In this document: piece by piece, positions 45,884-57,222 of the stretch | Position numbering within the stretch: the first letter of the stretch is position 1 | Layout of the letters: every line of letters begins with the position of its first letter | Source of the DNA: Euphorbia lathyris | Taxonomy: Eukaryota; Streptophyta; Magnoliopsida; Malpighiales; Euphorbiaceae | Assembly: GCF_963576675.1 (NCBI RefSeq) | Contig: NC_088910.1 | Span: 109,458,807-109,522,806, forward strand | Direction of reading: 5' to 3' | DNA length: 64,000 nt | Program-made: the position numbers and the translations under genes | The notes under the pieces: generated by a model | Databases searched by the model: none | Seen by the model: only the letters and a program-made list of their open reading frames with translations | What the model was told of the DNA's origin: nothing

Positions 45884-47851
45884 AGAATGTAGTGAACGGG
45901 GATGATCAAGGATATGGTAATGGCTGTGATAACGATGATCATGGATATGATAACGATTAAAATGGATATGATAACGATGATCACGTATATGGTAACGATG
46001 ATCGCCAAAGATCCGTTTCAGAACCATTGATTGACAATGTTCAACCAAGTTTGAATGAGATTGATGATGAAGCAAGAATGAGAAGGAGAACGGATCCATT
46101 TCGGTATGTTCCACAAGTACCGGAGGAGACGGACATTCTGATGAAAACTACAGAATCTTCAGGGGATGGTGGTTTGAAGGCGCACGATATGTTCAAAAGC
46201 AAACGAGAACTGCAAGATGCACTTGGGAGATATTCAATTGATAATATGTTCGAATGGAAGGTGCACAGATCAACTAAGTCTTTGTTTGAGGTCCGATGCA
46301 AACATGTTGACACATGCAAGTGGCGGGCTAGAGGTGGAGTCATACTAGGTTCAGATATGTTCATGCTCCGAAGAATTGACAGTATGGACAGTCACACTTG
46401 TGATAGGGGTGGACAACTATTGCCACATCATAGGTAAGCGGGAAAGCGAATCGCAGGTATCATACTTAGTGAGAAGTTAGATATGGACAATCAGGTGTAT
46501 CGTCCAAGCCACATCATTTGGGAGATTGAAAAATTATTTTCAATCAACCTATCCTATATGCAAGCTTGGAGAGCAAGATGTTGGGCGGTAGATAGCACGA
46601 GTGGTTCACCTGAAGAATCGTACATGTTGTTACCTGACTATTGTGAGACATTGAAATTTGTTAATCCAGGTACGGTGACGCATATTGAAACTGACGATGA
46701 AGATAATTTCAAATTCTTCTTCATGGCTATAGGTGCTTCAATCAGGGGTTTTAACGCACATATTCGCCCCGTTATATGTGTAGATGGAACACACTTAAAA
46801 GTTAAATATGACGGAGTACTTTATGTTGCAGTTGGAAAGGATGGTAATAATCAAATTTATCCACTCGCATTCGGAATTGGTCCAAATGAATGTAATGAAT
46901 CATGGGCTTATTTCTTCACCAGGTTGAAAGAATGTATTGGTGATGTTGAAGACCTAGTCATAATATCAGACAGGAATAAGAGCATTGATTATGCAGTGAA
47001 TATGGTGTATCCAAATGCGGTACATGGAAGTTGTGCTCAGCATTTAAAACGGAATGTGAAGGCTAAATTTGGGGGCAGAAAAAAGTTAGACATAGCGTAT
47101 TGGCAAGTTGCAAAAGCCTGGCGGACGTCTAATTTTCAGGAAATATTCGCCAGACTTCGTAGTATATGCTCGGGGGCAGCGGATTACCTAGAGGAAGCTC
47201 GAAGAGAGAAATGGACACGATCGTACTTTTGCGCACGTCGGTATAACATTATGACGACAAACATATCAGAATCATTCAACGCTAGAATGGGAGATGGTAG
47301 ACGTTTACAGATCACATTGTTGGTTGAGTATATAAGGACAATCCTCCAAGCATGGTTTCATGAGAGACGCACAAAAGCAGGTTTGATATTGGGACCTTAT
47401 TCCTAGTATAAAGGTACTAAGAGTTCCTATATGCTAATATATGAAAAATGTTTTGCAGGAGAACGGGAGACATATTTGTCCGCATTTTATAACAAGAAGA
47501 TGCATAAACATGTCAATACGTCAGTTAGTTGTTCATATAAGCCCATTGATGCTCATAATTTTGAAATCGGCGATCGAGGTAAGGGTGGAATAGTGAATTT
47601 GCACGCAGGAACATGCACGTGTAGGAAATGGCAACTGTCACAGTTTCCATGCAGACACATATGTAAGATTGCATCAATGCATCGATTAGAGAATGCTTAT
47701 GCGTGGGTGCATCGTTACTACAAAAATGAGACTGTACGATTGTCATACATTGAGCCCATACATCCACTAGGCCACCAGTCTGAATGGAAAGTTTGTGAGA
47801 CTCCTAAGAGGGTGCTTCCTCGTAAAAAGGCTAGACCTAGAGTGGGACGTC
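45884..47851 (+). pseudogene. mudrA: MULE mudrA central part: DNA-binding, DDE and SWIM domains
   Basis: It continues the N-terminal part in frame: GYDNDDH-like acidic repeats (stop TAA near 45958), then the MuDR DNA-binding domain (SKRELQDALGRYSIDNMFEW, ...HTCDRGG). A TAA at 46435 interrupts RKAGKRIAGI. The MULE transposase domain is 46483-47380 (VICVDGTHLK, IISDRNKSID, HGSCAQHLKRN, ESFNARMGDGR). A 78-bp intron (47381-47458, donor GTTTGA, TTTTGCAG acceptor) joins RRTKA to GERETY. The SWIM zinc finger follows (CTCRKWQLSQFPCRHIC). Two stops inactivate it. The LTR insertion at 47852 splits RVGR from PRNQNR. Confidence 0.92.
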
Positions 47852-49485
47852 TGATGTGCCTTCAGAGAAGGCTCACTAAGGGATAAGTGTACCCCGTCGT
47901 TATCAAGTAATAAATCTGGAAAGTTCAGGTATCAAATCCACAGGACTTATTTACCACAAGTATCAAGCTACTTGGTCTCAGGTGTTATCTAGGCTTTGGG
48001 GGGTTTTGAGTTTGTTTGTTTAAGTTAATCTACTCCTAGGTTGAATTATACTACTTCTAGCTAAGTTCTCTAATTCTAATTACGTTATTCTACGTCTAAT
48101 TAAGTTAAACTACTCCTAATTAAGTTATTCTACTCCTATGTGATCTTTCACTAATGCAATTACCCGAAGGAACATGGTATGAACGATAATAATGAAGTTA
48201 GGTTATTAGGTCTATTGATTAAAAACCTAATCTAAGTCACTTGTATTCAAGGCGATTAACCCTACTTACCCTCCTGAAGTTCCTAGTGCGTGATTCCCTT
48301 GTAAGGCCAAAACTAGGTCTAAGGCTCAGCAATTTGGGCTTAATCAACTAAGAGGTCGTCAATCTCCTAGGCTCTGACTAGGTCAGATTCAGCTCACAAT
48401 ATGTGCCTACTGGATTTTGGGGCTTTTGAATGAGTTAAACCAATTGAATAAAGCGTAAGACAAAGATTAAACAAATAAGCATAGAACAAAACAAGAGCTA
48501 AAATATTATTAAAGATGAAGAATAATATCACAGGATACAATTAGCCTAGGATTCATAGACTGTATCCAAGAGTACAAACAAGGAAAGGTAAAAGGAGATA
48601 CGAAAATCCCTTTCAAGGATCATGTATACTCTGCAGCCAGCTTCCTAGGTCTTAAGGACGGACCTTGAATATTCCTCGAAGAACAGTTTTGAAGGAGCTT
48701 CAATGGAGGTTGAAGAAGATGGAGGAGATGGAGAGGAAATTCAAGGGGAAAGCTAAAGTAAAATACAATAATGAAAGATATCTAATTTACAATGGAAAAG
48801 TTCTATTTATAGTTGTAGCTCGGGCCCTCTTTTTGACCTATTTCGTATCCTTATGCAGGTGGGAAGTCGTGGGCCCGATCGTGGAGTCGTGGGGTCAAAA
48901 TTGATTATTTTGACCAATTCCCGCAGGTCAGCTCGCCGAGCAGGGTGCGCTGCTCGGCGAGCTGGCCTATAATGGCTAGCTCTTCGTGAGTTGGCATGGC
49001 CAGCTCACCCGAACAGGCCCCTGGAGGCCTGCTCGGCGAGCTGGCATAGCGAGCTGGCCTAAAAAGGTCAGTTTGACGAGCCGTTTTGCCCTGCATGCTT
49101 CCGCACGGTTGCTCGATGTTCCACGATGTAATTTTCGCCCGAATTTATCCCTGCGCATGCACGAAAACTCCAAATAACATTAGTCTCGAGGCTAAATTGA
49201 CCCGCCAATCGCACATTTTAAGCAAACGCTCCGTTTGGTGCGACTTTTGGCGGATCAATTAGCTATAAAAGATAACGGATTTATATCATACATGCCATTT
49301 TGGCCTTATTTGCCTAAAATGATCAGAAAACGAGCCTAAACAACAAAAAGTTAATAAAGGATTTCCAATTCCTAACTAACTCACACAAAGGCATATAAAT
49401 GTGAGAATTGCTCACTTATTCATGAAATAACACTAAAACCCGTCCTAAAACCGTACCCAAAGATAGGGGTTTTTGACCCCTATCA
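47852..49485 (-). repeat. LTR element 2, 3' LTR
   Basis: 1634 bp. It carries a minus-strand TATA box (complement of 48804-48816, CTATAAATAG) and, upstream of it in element orientation, a GC-rich block (48925-49085) of GCTCGGCGAGC palindromes. It ends with the tip hairpin at 49462-49485. Confidence 0.9.
48925..49085. repeat. GC-rich GCTCGGCGAGC palindromes in LTR element 2 (3' LTR)
   Basis: CAGCTCGCCGAGCAGGGT...CTGCTCGGCGAGCTGGCC and variants, about five palindromic units, in an AT-rich LTR. It differs more from its counterpart at 53190-53335 than the rest of the LTR does. Confidence 0.85.
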
Positions 49486-51474
49486 AACCTCCTCGCACTT
49501 AAAACTTTACTTATCCCCAAGTAAACTAAAAAACTAATCCCGCAGTCACAAGCAAGCTAGAAAACCACCCGGTTTGACTAGGTGCTTGACACAATTTCGA
49601 GCATCTGTAATTACATGCATTCGGAAATACAAAGTAGAGACACGATATCCAAAAGCCGCATTTCGATTATCATAGGTCATATGTTTTAAGAAAAAGGACA
49701 CATGTTCAATTAAACGAGCTTAAGGGGATAGCTAAGTAAAACACCTCACCATGGGTAGTTCACTCATTTCACACAATTTTGGTGGCTAAAGTGTTTACTC
49801 TCGACTTATGTTCTTGTTTAGGATTACGTTGATTTTGCACGTTCATCCGAGTTCCTCTACTATGCTATATGACTCCGATGATATAAAAAACAGCCTCGAA
49901 TTGGGGTTGTAATGTGGTTAGAGGGTTAAAGGTACAACAAGGGTTAGGAGTTCTAGCACTAGAAAAACAAAGTTTAATTAATGGCTTTAGCAAATTGTGA
50001 AGTGATTGAGCTTTTATTTACATATTTTTTTCTGAGACGTTCTAATTTTAAGAACTAGAAGATAGATTTTTCCTTCTTTTGTTCGTCTCTTTTCTTTTCT
50101 TTTTCTGTTTTTTCCTTTTTCTCTTTTTTTTTCTTTTCGGATAGTAATGCTCATTCACTTCTTAGCCTTTTGGCTTGCTACTATGATGCCATAAACAAAA
50201 GATAAAGCACTAGAAGAAAACAAAGGCTCAATGTGAGCTTTGCAAAAACTCGGGTTAAGTAACAAACCAAGTGATGGTTTGCAAAAATTGGGTTAGAACG
50301 AAAGAAAAATCTACAAACTACAAAAAATACAGGCTCAAAGGGGCTTCCTAGAGTGGATGAAAAAGAGAAAATAAGGTAAAGAAAAGGTTAATTCTAATGA
50401 GGCTGATTCGTCGTTTAACATCTCAAATCATCGCATGTAGGTTCAACTCAGTATTAGGTGCAAAATCTGTAATATTTCCACAAGTCAAAGAATTCACACA
50501 AAAATGTCAAGAAAAAGAGCTTTTTGATGTTCGCTCTTAGGCTCAAATTCAACTCACAATTCTTTGGGTTTCAATTTTGTGCTTACTATAGTTCTCCCCA
50601 AACTCAAGTTTAATATCACATGCCTTCAATTCTTAAGTTATCTACCTAAGTAATGATTTTAGCATTTCTTCAAAAGTAGGGTCTAAATGCAAACTTTAAC
50701 TCATGCTTTTACAGATACAATGAATGTGTCCTACACCTAAACTAGTTGTCATGCAATCTTAGATTCGGTTCTCGACTCTCAAAGACAAATAACGAAGTTT
50801 AGATTCGAAGGAGGTTCACGGTTTTAGGTCCTAAACATGCAAAAACATAAATAAAACCCGAAAACGTTAACTAAACTAGACACGACGCCACAAAAATTTA
50901 AAAACTATACAAATTTTTGTAAGTTTGTCTACCCCTCCTCCTCACACTCAAAATATGCAATAAGTTCCAACATTGCATCTAAAACCATCAAGCGCATGTG
51001 CAAAAAGTTAGGGTGGAGAAGACAACTTACTGATTTTATCGCAATCGCCAAAAACTTGATAATTTGCGGTGCCAATTTTTTTTTTTTCAGCTCCGTTCGG
51101 GAAAAAAAAATCCCGAACCGTTGCTTATCTCGGCCGAGCAGCGGCCTGGGCGCACTGCCCAGCGGCCTGGGCGGCAGTGCCCAGCTCGCCCGAGCTGGGC
51201 CGCCCGGGGCAATTTTTTTTTTAAACCCGAACATTTAAAAAAAACGTAAAAGAAAACTAAAAAAACTAAACTAAAAGATTAATGTATAATCTAAATAAAA
51301 TAAACCTGAAAAGTTTTATTAAAACTTGGGTTGCCTCCCAAGAAGAGCTACGTTATAGTCGGTGAGCTCGACATAGAATTCCCGCCTAGGTGTATGCTGA
51401 CATTCGCGTTAGGAAATCAAATTCCTGAATAAATAATCCGTACCTTCAAAACGGATTATCAGTTTCAAAGAATT

Positions 51475-51900
51475 TTAATGAAAACAAAGGATCAAATTTA
51501 AATAAATTATGAAAAAGTTTAGTTTGCTCCCTTTTTGATTCTCTAGGTAGATCAAGAGAATGAAATTTTCTGGACATGGAGCAAAACCGAACTCTTCTAT
51601 TTTTAGATTCTTCTCTAGAGGCTCAATTTCAACTGATTCCTCAATTAATATTGAAACTTTTGGTTTCTCATAATTAGGGATCAGTTCTTCATTCTTAATG
51701 GGAAAAGATATTACCTTATCAACCTGACCTGCCAAATTGGGTTCTTTAATTGATTCGTCCGCGGTTGAATCAACTAGGATCCCTTTTTGTATGCATAAAT
51801 TTTTGATTGAGGCATATAAATCGTCAGTTTGATCTTCGTGAGTAGATAGAAAGTTAAGCAAATGCGTAATAGACTCCTTATTTCCATTGTTTCTAGCCAT
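51475..51900 (-). CDS. Hypothetical ORF of LTR element 2
   Basis: 141 codons on minus, starting about 200 bp after the primer site: MARNNGNKESITHLLNFLST, followed by an acidic stretch (IEESVEIEPLEKNLKIEEFG). It is in the gag position but I recognise no gag motif. It may be a residue of an Athila-type gag or chance. Confidence 0.35.
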   Translation of the reverse strand: MARNNGNKESITHLLNFLSTHEDQTDDLYASIKNLCIQKGILVDSTADESIKEPNLAGQVDKVISFPIKNEELIPNYEKPKVSILIEESVEIEPLEKNLKIEEFGFAPCPENFILLIYLENQKGSKLNFFIIYLNLILCFH

Positions 51901-52097
51901 TTTCTCAAAAAAGAAGAATCATTAGAAATAACAGTAAAAATTAAAAACAAATATTCACAAAGAGAAAAGTATAAAGGATTATATATAAACAAGTATAAAC
52001 GATTATAAACAAGTATAGATGATATTCACAAACATATTCACAAAGGAATGCCTAAACTAACAAATCAACCTTTGGTTCGATATTGCAGAAGAAATAA

Positions 52098-52122
52098 ATC
52101 CCCGACAACGGCGCTAAAAACT
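52098..52122 (-). promoter_or_regulatory. Primer binding region of LTR element 2
   Basis: The minus strand reads TTTTTAGCGCCGTTGTCGGG, close to the Athila-type TTTGGCGCCGTTGCCGGGG, directly inside the 5' LTR border at 52123. Confidence 0.8.
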
Positions 52123-53732
52123 TGATGCGCCTTCAGAGAAGGCTCACTAAGGGATAAGTGTACCCCATCGTTATCAAGTAATAAATCTGGAAAGTCCAGG
52201 TATCGAATCCACAGGACTTATTTACCACAAGTATCGAGCTACTTGGTCTCAGGTGTTATGTAGGCTTTGGGTGTTTTGAGTTTGTTTGTTTAAGTTAATC
52301 TACTCCTAGGTTGAATTATACTACTTCTAGCTAAGTTCTCTAATTCTAATTATGTTATTCTACGCCTAATTAAGTTAAACTACTCCTAATTAAGTTATTC
52401 TACTCCTAGGTGATCTTTCACTAATGCAATTGCCCGAAGGAACATGGTATGAACGATACTAATGAAGTTAGGTTATTAGGTCTATTGATTAAAAACCTAA
52501 TCTAAGTCACTTGTATTCAAGGCGATTAACCCTACTTACCCTCCTGAAGTTCCTAGTGCGTGATTCCATTGTAAGGCCGAAACTAGGTCTAAGGCTCAGC
52601 AATTTGGGCTTAATCAACTAAGAGGTCGTCAATCTCCTAGGCTCTGACTAGGTCAGATTCAGCTCACAATATGTGCCTACTGGATTTTAGGGCTTTTGAA
52701 TGAGTTAAACCAATTGAATAAAGCGTAAGACAAAGATTAAACAAATAAGCATAGAACAAAACAAGAGCTAAAATATTATTAAAAATGAAGAATAATATCA
52801 CAGGACACAATTAGTCTAGGATTCATAGACTGTATCAAAGAGTACAAACAAGGAAAGGTAAAAGGCGATACGAAAATCCCTTTCAAGGAACCTGTCTACT
52901 CTGCAACTGGCTTCCTAGGTCTTAAGGACGGACCTTGAATATTCCTCGAAGAACAACTTTGAAGGAGCTTCAATGGAGGTTGAAGAAGATGGAGGAGATG
53001 GAGAGGAAATTCAAGGGGAAAGCTAAAGTAAAATACAATAATGAAAGATATCTAATTTACAATGGAAAAGTTCTATTTATAGTTGTAGCTCGGGCCCTCT
53101 TTTTGACCTATTTCGTATCCTTATGCAGGTGGGAAGTCGTGGGCCCGGTCGTGGGGTCAAAATTAATTATTTTGACCAATTCCCGCAGGTTAGCTCGCCG
53201 AGCAGGGCGCGCTGCTCGGCGAGCTGGCCCTTGCAGGCCAGCTCACGGCAAGCAGGCCCCCAGCTCGCCCGAGCTGGCCCCTGGAGGCCAGCTCGGGGAG
53301 CTGGCCTAAAAAGGCCAGTTCGACGAGCCGTTTTGCCCTGCACGCTTCCGCACGGTTGCTCGATGTTCCACGATGTAATTTTCGCCCGAATTTATCCCTG
53401 CGCATGCACGAAAACTCCAAATAACATTAGTCTCGAGGCTAAATTGACCTGCCAATCGCTCATTTTAAGCAAACGCTCCGTTTGGTGCGACTTTTGGCGG
53501 ATCAATTAGCTATAAAAGATAACGGATTTATATCATACATGCCATTTTGGCCTTATTTGCCTAAAATGATCAGAAAACGAGCCTAAACAATAAAAAGTTA
53601 ATAAAAGATTTCCAATTCCTAACTAACTCACACAAAGGCATATAAATGCGAGAATTGCTCGCTTATTCATGAAATAACACTAAAACCCGTCCTAAAACCG
53701 TACCCAAATATAGGGGTTTTTGACCCCTATCA
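52123..53732 (-). repeat. LTR element 2, 5' LTR
   Basis: 1610 bp. Minus TATA box near 53074-53086, GC-rich palindromes 53190-53335, tip hairpin 53709-53732 with one arm base changed (ATATAGGGG). It closely matches 47852-49485 except in the GC-rich block. Confidence 0.9.
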
Positions 53733-53847
53733 ACGTCCGAGAAACCAAAACCGAATACCATCGAGGGACGAGGAGGTAACTCCAACTAGATGCACCAGGT
53801 GCGAGAATATTGGTCATAATCGAGCTAATTGTACTAGTATTTTATGA
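53733..53847 (+). pseudogene. mudrA: MULE mudrA C-terminal part: AT-hook and zinc knuckle
   Basis: After LTR element 2 the frame of 47851 resumes: the GRP core of an AT-hook is formed across the insertion (GR / PRNQNR), followed by RCTRCENIGHNRANC, a CCHC knuckle, and TGA at 53845. This knuckle is the usual end of MULE transposases. Confidence 0.9.
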
Positions 53848-54240
53848 GTTCCATCACGGCTTCCACCTACAATATCGAGTGAAGCAAGCTTCTCTAAAAA
53901 CTCATCTGGAAAATAGTGTACTCTAGTATATTTTGTATTGCTAATTTGTGATTGAGATTTCGTGTATTTTTGCGATGATACTTTGTGATTGAGAGTTTAC
54001 GTCTTTTGAATCAGGAGTTTATGCAACAATAATGTTTTTTTGAATAAGTTGTTCATATACACGCCGATAATGGTTACATATCGATTATATACACGCCGAT
54101 AGGGGTTACATATCGACTATATACACGCCGATATGGGGTAAATATCGACTATATACACGCCTATATACAATAAAAGTTTACCAACAATAACAGTTTACAT
54201 TAATAGTTTACCAACAATAACAGTTACATCTTACAAACTT
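53848..54240. other. MULE intergenic region between convergent genes, with TATCGA motifs
   Basis: The 3' regions of mudrA (plus) and the ULP1 gene (minus). 54060-54170 has three near-identical repeats of ACACGCCGATA...TATCGACTATAT (about 32 bp each), the same TATCGA word as in the 5' intron. No coding signal. Confidence 0.65.
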
Positions 54241-55647
54241 TTACAATCCAAATAATTTAGGCCTTGTAGTTAAATCATTCTGGTTGAACAAGCGCTGGTT
54301 AAAGAGTTCCAAGCACACCCGCAACCGATAGAAACGTCCATTAGACCCGGAGAAGCCATAATCCGTACATAATGGCCCTTTTTCAACATAATGCTGAGCA
54401 AAAATGCATAGGAAGACACCACAATCATTGGATTTGCGCAGCTGTTGTGGGCACCCGCGAGCCCTCTCCCACTTTATCAATCGATTACCGTTATCAGGCC
54501 TCCCACTTTTCTTCCAATAATCGGCCTCTTCCATTGCTCTTGTCATAATACGAAACCGGGGTTCTAGCCATTTGTCTATTGATTCGTTGGATGCATTTGA
54601 CTCCAGACTGTCATAGAACTCCATCCTCATTTCTTCCACGTAGAACACCCCGAGTAACCAGTGTTCTCCTTTATAGTTGATGGGTATTAGCACTTGCTTA
54701 ACCTCGTACCAAGGCCGAGTTCGAAACTCTTCCATCCCATTGATTCGTTGCACAAACAACTTGGCTTGTTGCCATTTTCCGGGTTTGTTATAATTCTTGG
54801 TCATATTTGCCATCTCCATGAATCCAAAGAAATTTGTGTCGATGGCAGTCCAATCCTGACTCTGATGGACGTTTTTCCTGTTCAATAACCAGAAAAATGC
54901 ATTTATAAGCTGTAACACATACAAAAATAGGTACAGACACATATTAGTAAGGACACAATATGCGTCGATATGGATGATATGTCGATGCATCCTAGTGAAT
55001 AATATACACCAAAACATACAAAGTGAGCAGTATCTTACTTGGCTGTCTATGTACTTTCCAGTTATCTCTGCCTCTTCAAACCACGATACAGTCTATCCCC
55101 ATTCGGTTCCACCTAACTGCCTCAACAGATCACGGGGGGTATTCTTCTTCCAGTCATCATAGGCTTGTAGGAGGTGTACTTTTATACGATCGCGACCATC
55201 GTGTTGTTCTACGAGGTACTGCTCATCATCATCAGCAAAATGATAATCCATCCGAGGATCAGTGAATGGTGACTGAATGTATTTCCCAGGTTTCTTTTCT
55301 CGTTTGGGTCTCCCTTTCACTTCAAGTTCCTCCTTACTGTTTCCATCCCTTCCTCTCCCTCTTCTTCCTCCGAGATTTCTTCCTCCTCCTCCATCTCTTC
55401 CTCTTGCATCCCTTACTCCCCCTCTTCCTCCTATTCCATTCCTTCCTCCTGCATCCTTTACTCCCCCTCTTCCTCCTCTTCCATCCCTTCCTCCTGCATC
55501 ACTTACTCCCCCTCTTTTTCCTCTTCCTCCTCCTCTTCCTCCTCTTTTTCCCTCCCCTTCATCCCCATGTTTAACCTCAATAGTCATATCTTCTATTGGC
55601 CCTCTGTCTTGACGCGTAGGTAAAGATGATTGGACAACCTGGTTAAC
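54241..55647 (-). pseudogene. MULE ULP1-protease gene, 3' part (RGG region and peptidase C48)
   Basis: Minus strand. Exon 55039-55647 encodes LPTRQDRGPIEDMTIEVKHG, then an Arg/Gly-rich repeat (GGRGGVKDAGGRNGIGGRGG), then a linker to ITGKYIDSQ. A 129-bp intron (54910-55038; GTAAGA donor, TGTTACAG acceptor) contains TCGATA words. The last exon 54241-54909 is the ULP1 catalytic domain: GEHWLLGVF (His), FYDSLES (Asp) and NDCGVFLC (Cys), all three catalytic positions present, ending FGL. A frameshift or stop near 55090 disturbs the exon end. ULP1 proteases cleave SUMO-type conjugates; activity in MULEs is unproven. Confidence 0.88.
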
Positions 55648-57222
55648 TGATGCGTCCCCACTTAAGGTTAGAGATAAGGACTCACTAAGGGATAAGTGTA
55701 CCCCGTCATTATCAAGTAATAAATTTCTGGTTTAAGTCCAGGTTATCGTCCACAGGATTTATTTCTGCAATTATCAAGCTACTCGGTCTCGGATGTTATC
55801 TAGGCTTAGGGGGTTTTGAGTTTGGGTTGTTTAATTAATCTACTCCTAGGTTGAATTATGCTAATCCTAGCTAAGTTATCTAATTCTAACTAAATTATTC
55901 TAAGCCTAACTAAGTTACTCTACCTCTAATTGATCTTTCATTAATGAAACTATTCGAAGGAATATGGTATGAACGATAATAATAAGATAGATTATCAAGT
56001 CTATTGATTAAAGACCCAATCCAAGTCACTTGTATTCAAGGCGATTAACCCTACTTACCCTCCTAAGGTTCCTAGCGCGTGATTCCCTAAGGCCGAAACT
56101 AGGTCTAAGGCTCAGTAAATTGGCGCTTAATCAACTAAGAGGTTGTCAATCTCCTAGGCTCTGACTAGGTCAGATTCAGCTCGCAATATGTGCCTACTAG
56201 ATTTTGGGGCTTTTGAATGAGTTAAACCAATTGAATAAAGCGTAAGACAAGAATTAGACAATAAACATAGAACAAAACAAGAGCTAAATTATTATTAAAG
56301 GTGAAGGTAATTGTCACAAGATACAATAAGACAAGTTCGGCAACTGTATCAAAGAGTACAAACATAGAAAGATGAAAGAAGATACAAAAATCCCTTTCAG
56401 GGAACCTGTTTACTCTGCAGCCGGCGACTTGATCTTAAGGACGAACCTTAGTAATTCCTCGATAGAAAGCTTTGAAGGAGCTTCAATGGAGTTTGAGGAA
56501 GATGGAGAAGATGGAGAGAAATTACAAGGGGAAAGCTAAAACAATTTACAAAAAACGAAAGATGCTAATTTACAATTGAAAATTCCTATTTATAGACGCG
56601 TCTCGGGCCTCGTTTTGACCTATTTTCGTGTCCTAGTTGGTGTAGGAAGACGTGGGGCCGAACGTGGCTTCTTGGGGGCGGAATTGGTCTTTTTGACCAA
56701 TTCCCGCAGGGCAGCTCGCCGAGCAGGAAAGGCTGCTCGGCGAGGCCCTGCTCGGCGAGCAGGCCACCAGGGGCCTGCTCGGCGAGCAGAAATGGCCCGT
56801 ATGGCCTTGCTCGCCGAGTGTTTTCGCCCGAAGCGCGCTCGATCCAAGCTCGATGAGTTCCGCGACCTTTTTCGTCCGACTTCACACCTGCACACGCATA
56901 AAAACTCCGGAAAACATTAGTCCAAAAGCCAAATTGATCCGTCAATCGCTTATTTTGAGCAAACGCTTCGTTCGGTGCGACTTTTGACGGACCAATTAGC
57001 TTCAAAAGATAACGGAATTCTAATACGCATGCTATTTCGGCCGTATTTGCCTAAATTGATTACAAAACAAGCCTAAACGACGAAAAGTAAATAGAATGTT
57101 CTCAATTCCTAACTTACTCACGCAAAAGCATTTAAATGCGAGAATTGCTCGCTTATTAGCCAAATAACCCTAAAAACCGTCCTAAAACCGTACCCAAAGA
57201 TAGGGGTTTTTGACCCCTATCA
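55648..57222 (-). mobile_element. Solo LTR (family of LTR element 2) in the ULP1 gene
   Basis: 1575 bp, ends TGATGCGTCC...CCCCTATCA, TSD TTAAC (55643-55647; 57223-57227). It aligns along its length with the LTRs of element 2 but is clearly diverged from them. Minus TATA box near 56580-56590, GC-rich GCTCGGCGAGC palindromes 56705-56830, tip hairpin 57199-57222. No internal region or second LTR, so an LTR-LTR recombination product. Confidence 0.92.

Larger units (their letters stand above)
49486..52122 (-). other. Internal region of LTR element 2
   Basis: Mostly AT-rich and non-coding. It holds a GC-rich palindromic island at 51110-51215 (CGGCCGAGCAGCGGCC..., GCCCAGCTCGCCCGAGCTGGG), about 900-1000 bp after the primer site, and the ORF at 51475-51900. 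No gag domain, protease, RT or integrase seen. Confidence 0.65.
47852..53732 (-). mobile_element. Non-autonomous LTR element 2 in the MULE
   Basis: TSD ACGTC (47847-47851; 53733-53737). LTRs 47852-49485 and 52123-53732 (about 1.6 kb), plus-orientation ends TGATGYGCC...CCCCTATCA. The minus strand is the sense strand: an Athila-like primer region TTTTTAGCGCCGTTGTCGGG lies at 52098-52121 next to the right LTR, and a purine tract (GCGAGGAGGTT) next to the left one. The internal region is only 2.6 kb with one short ORF, so it needs proteins from elsewhere, probably Athila. Confidence 0.92.

Noticed and set aside
50929..51249. Overlapping frames rich in Pro/Arg/Gly over 51110-51215
   Set aside because: They come from the GC-rich palindromic island in LTR element 2, which is open in several frames on both strands.
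55266..55612. Plus-strand Leu/Pro/Phe-rich frames that look like membrane proteins
   Set aside because: Antisense of the Gly/Arg repeat exon of the ULP1 gene; the hydrophobicity is an artefact of the reverse complement.
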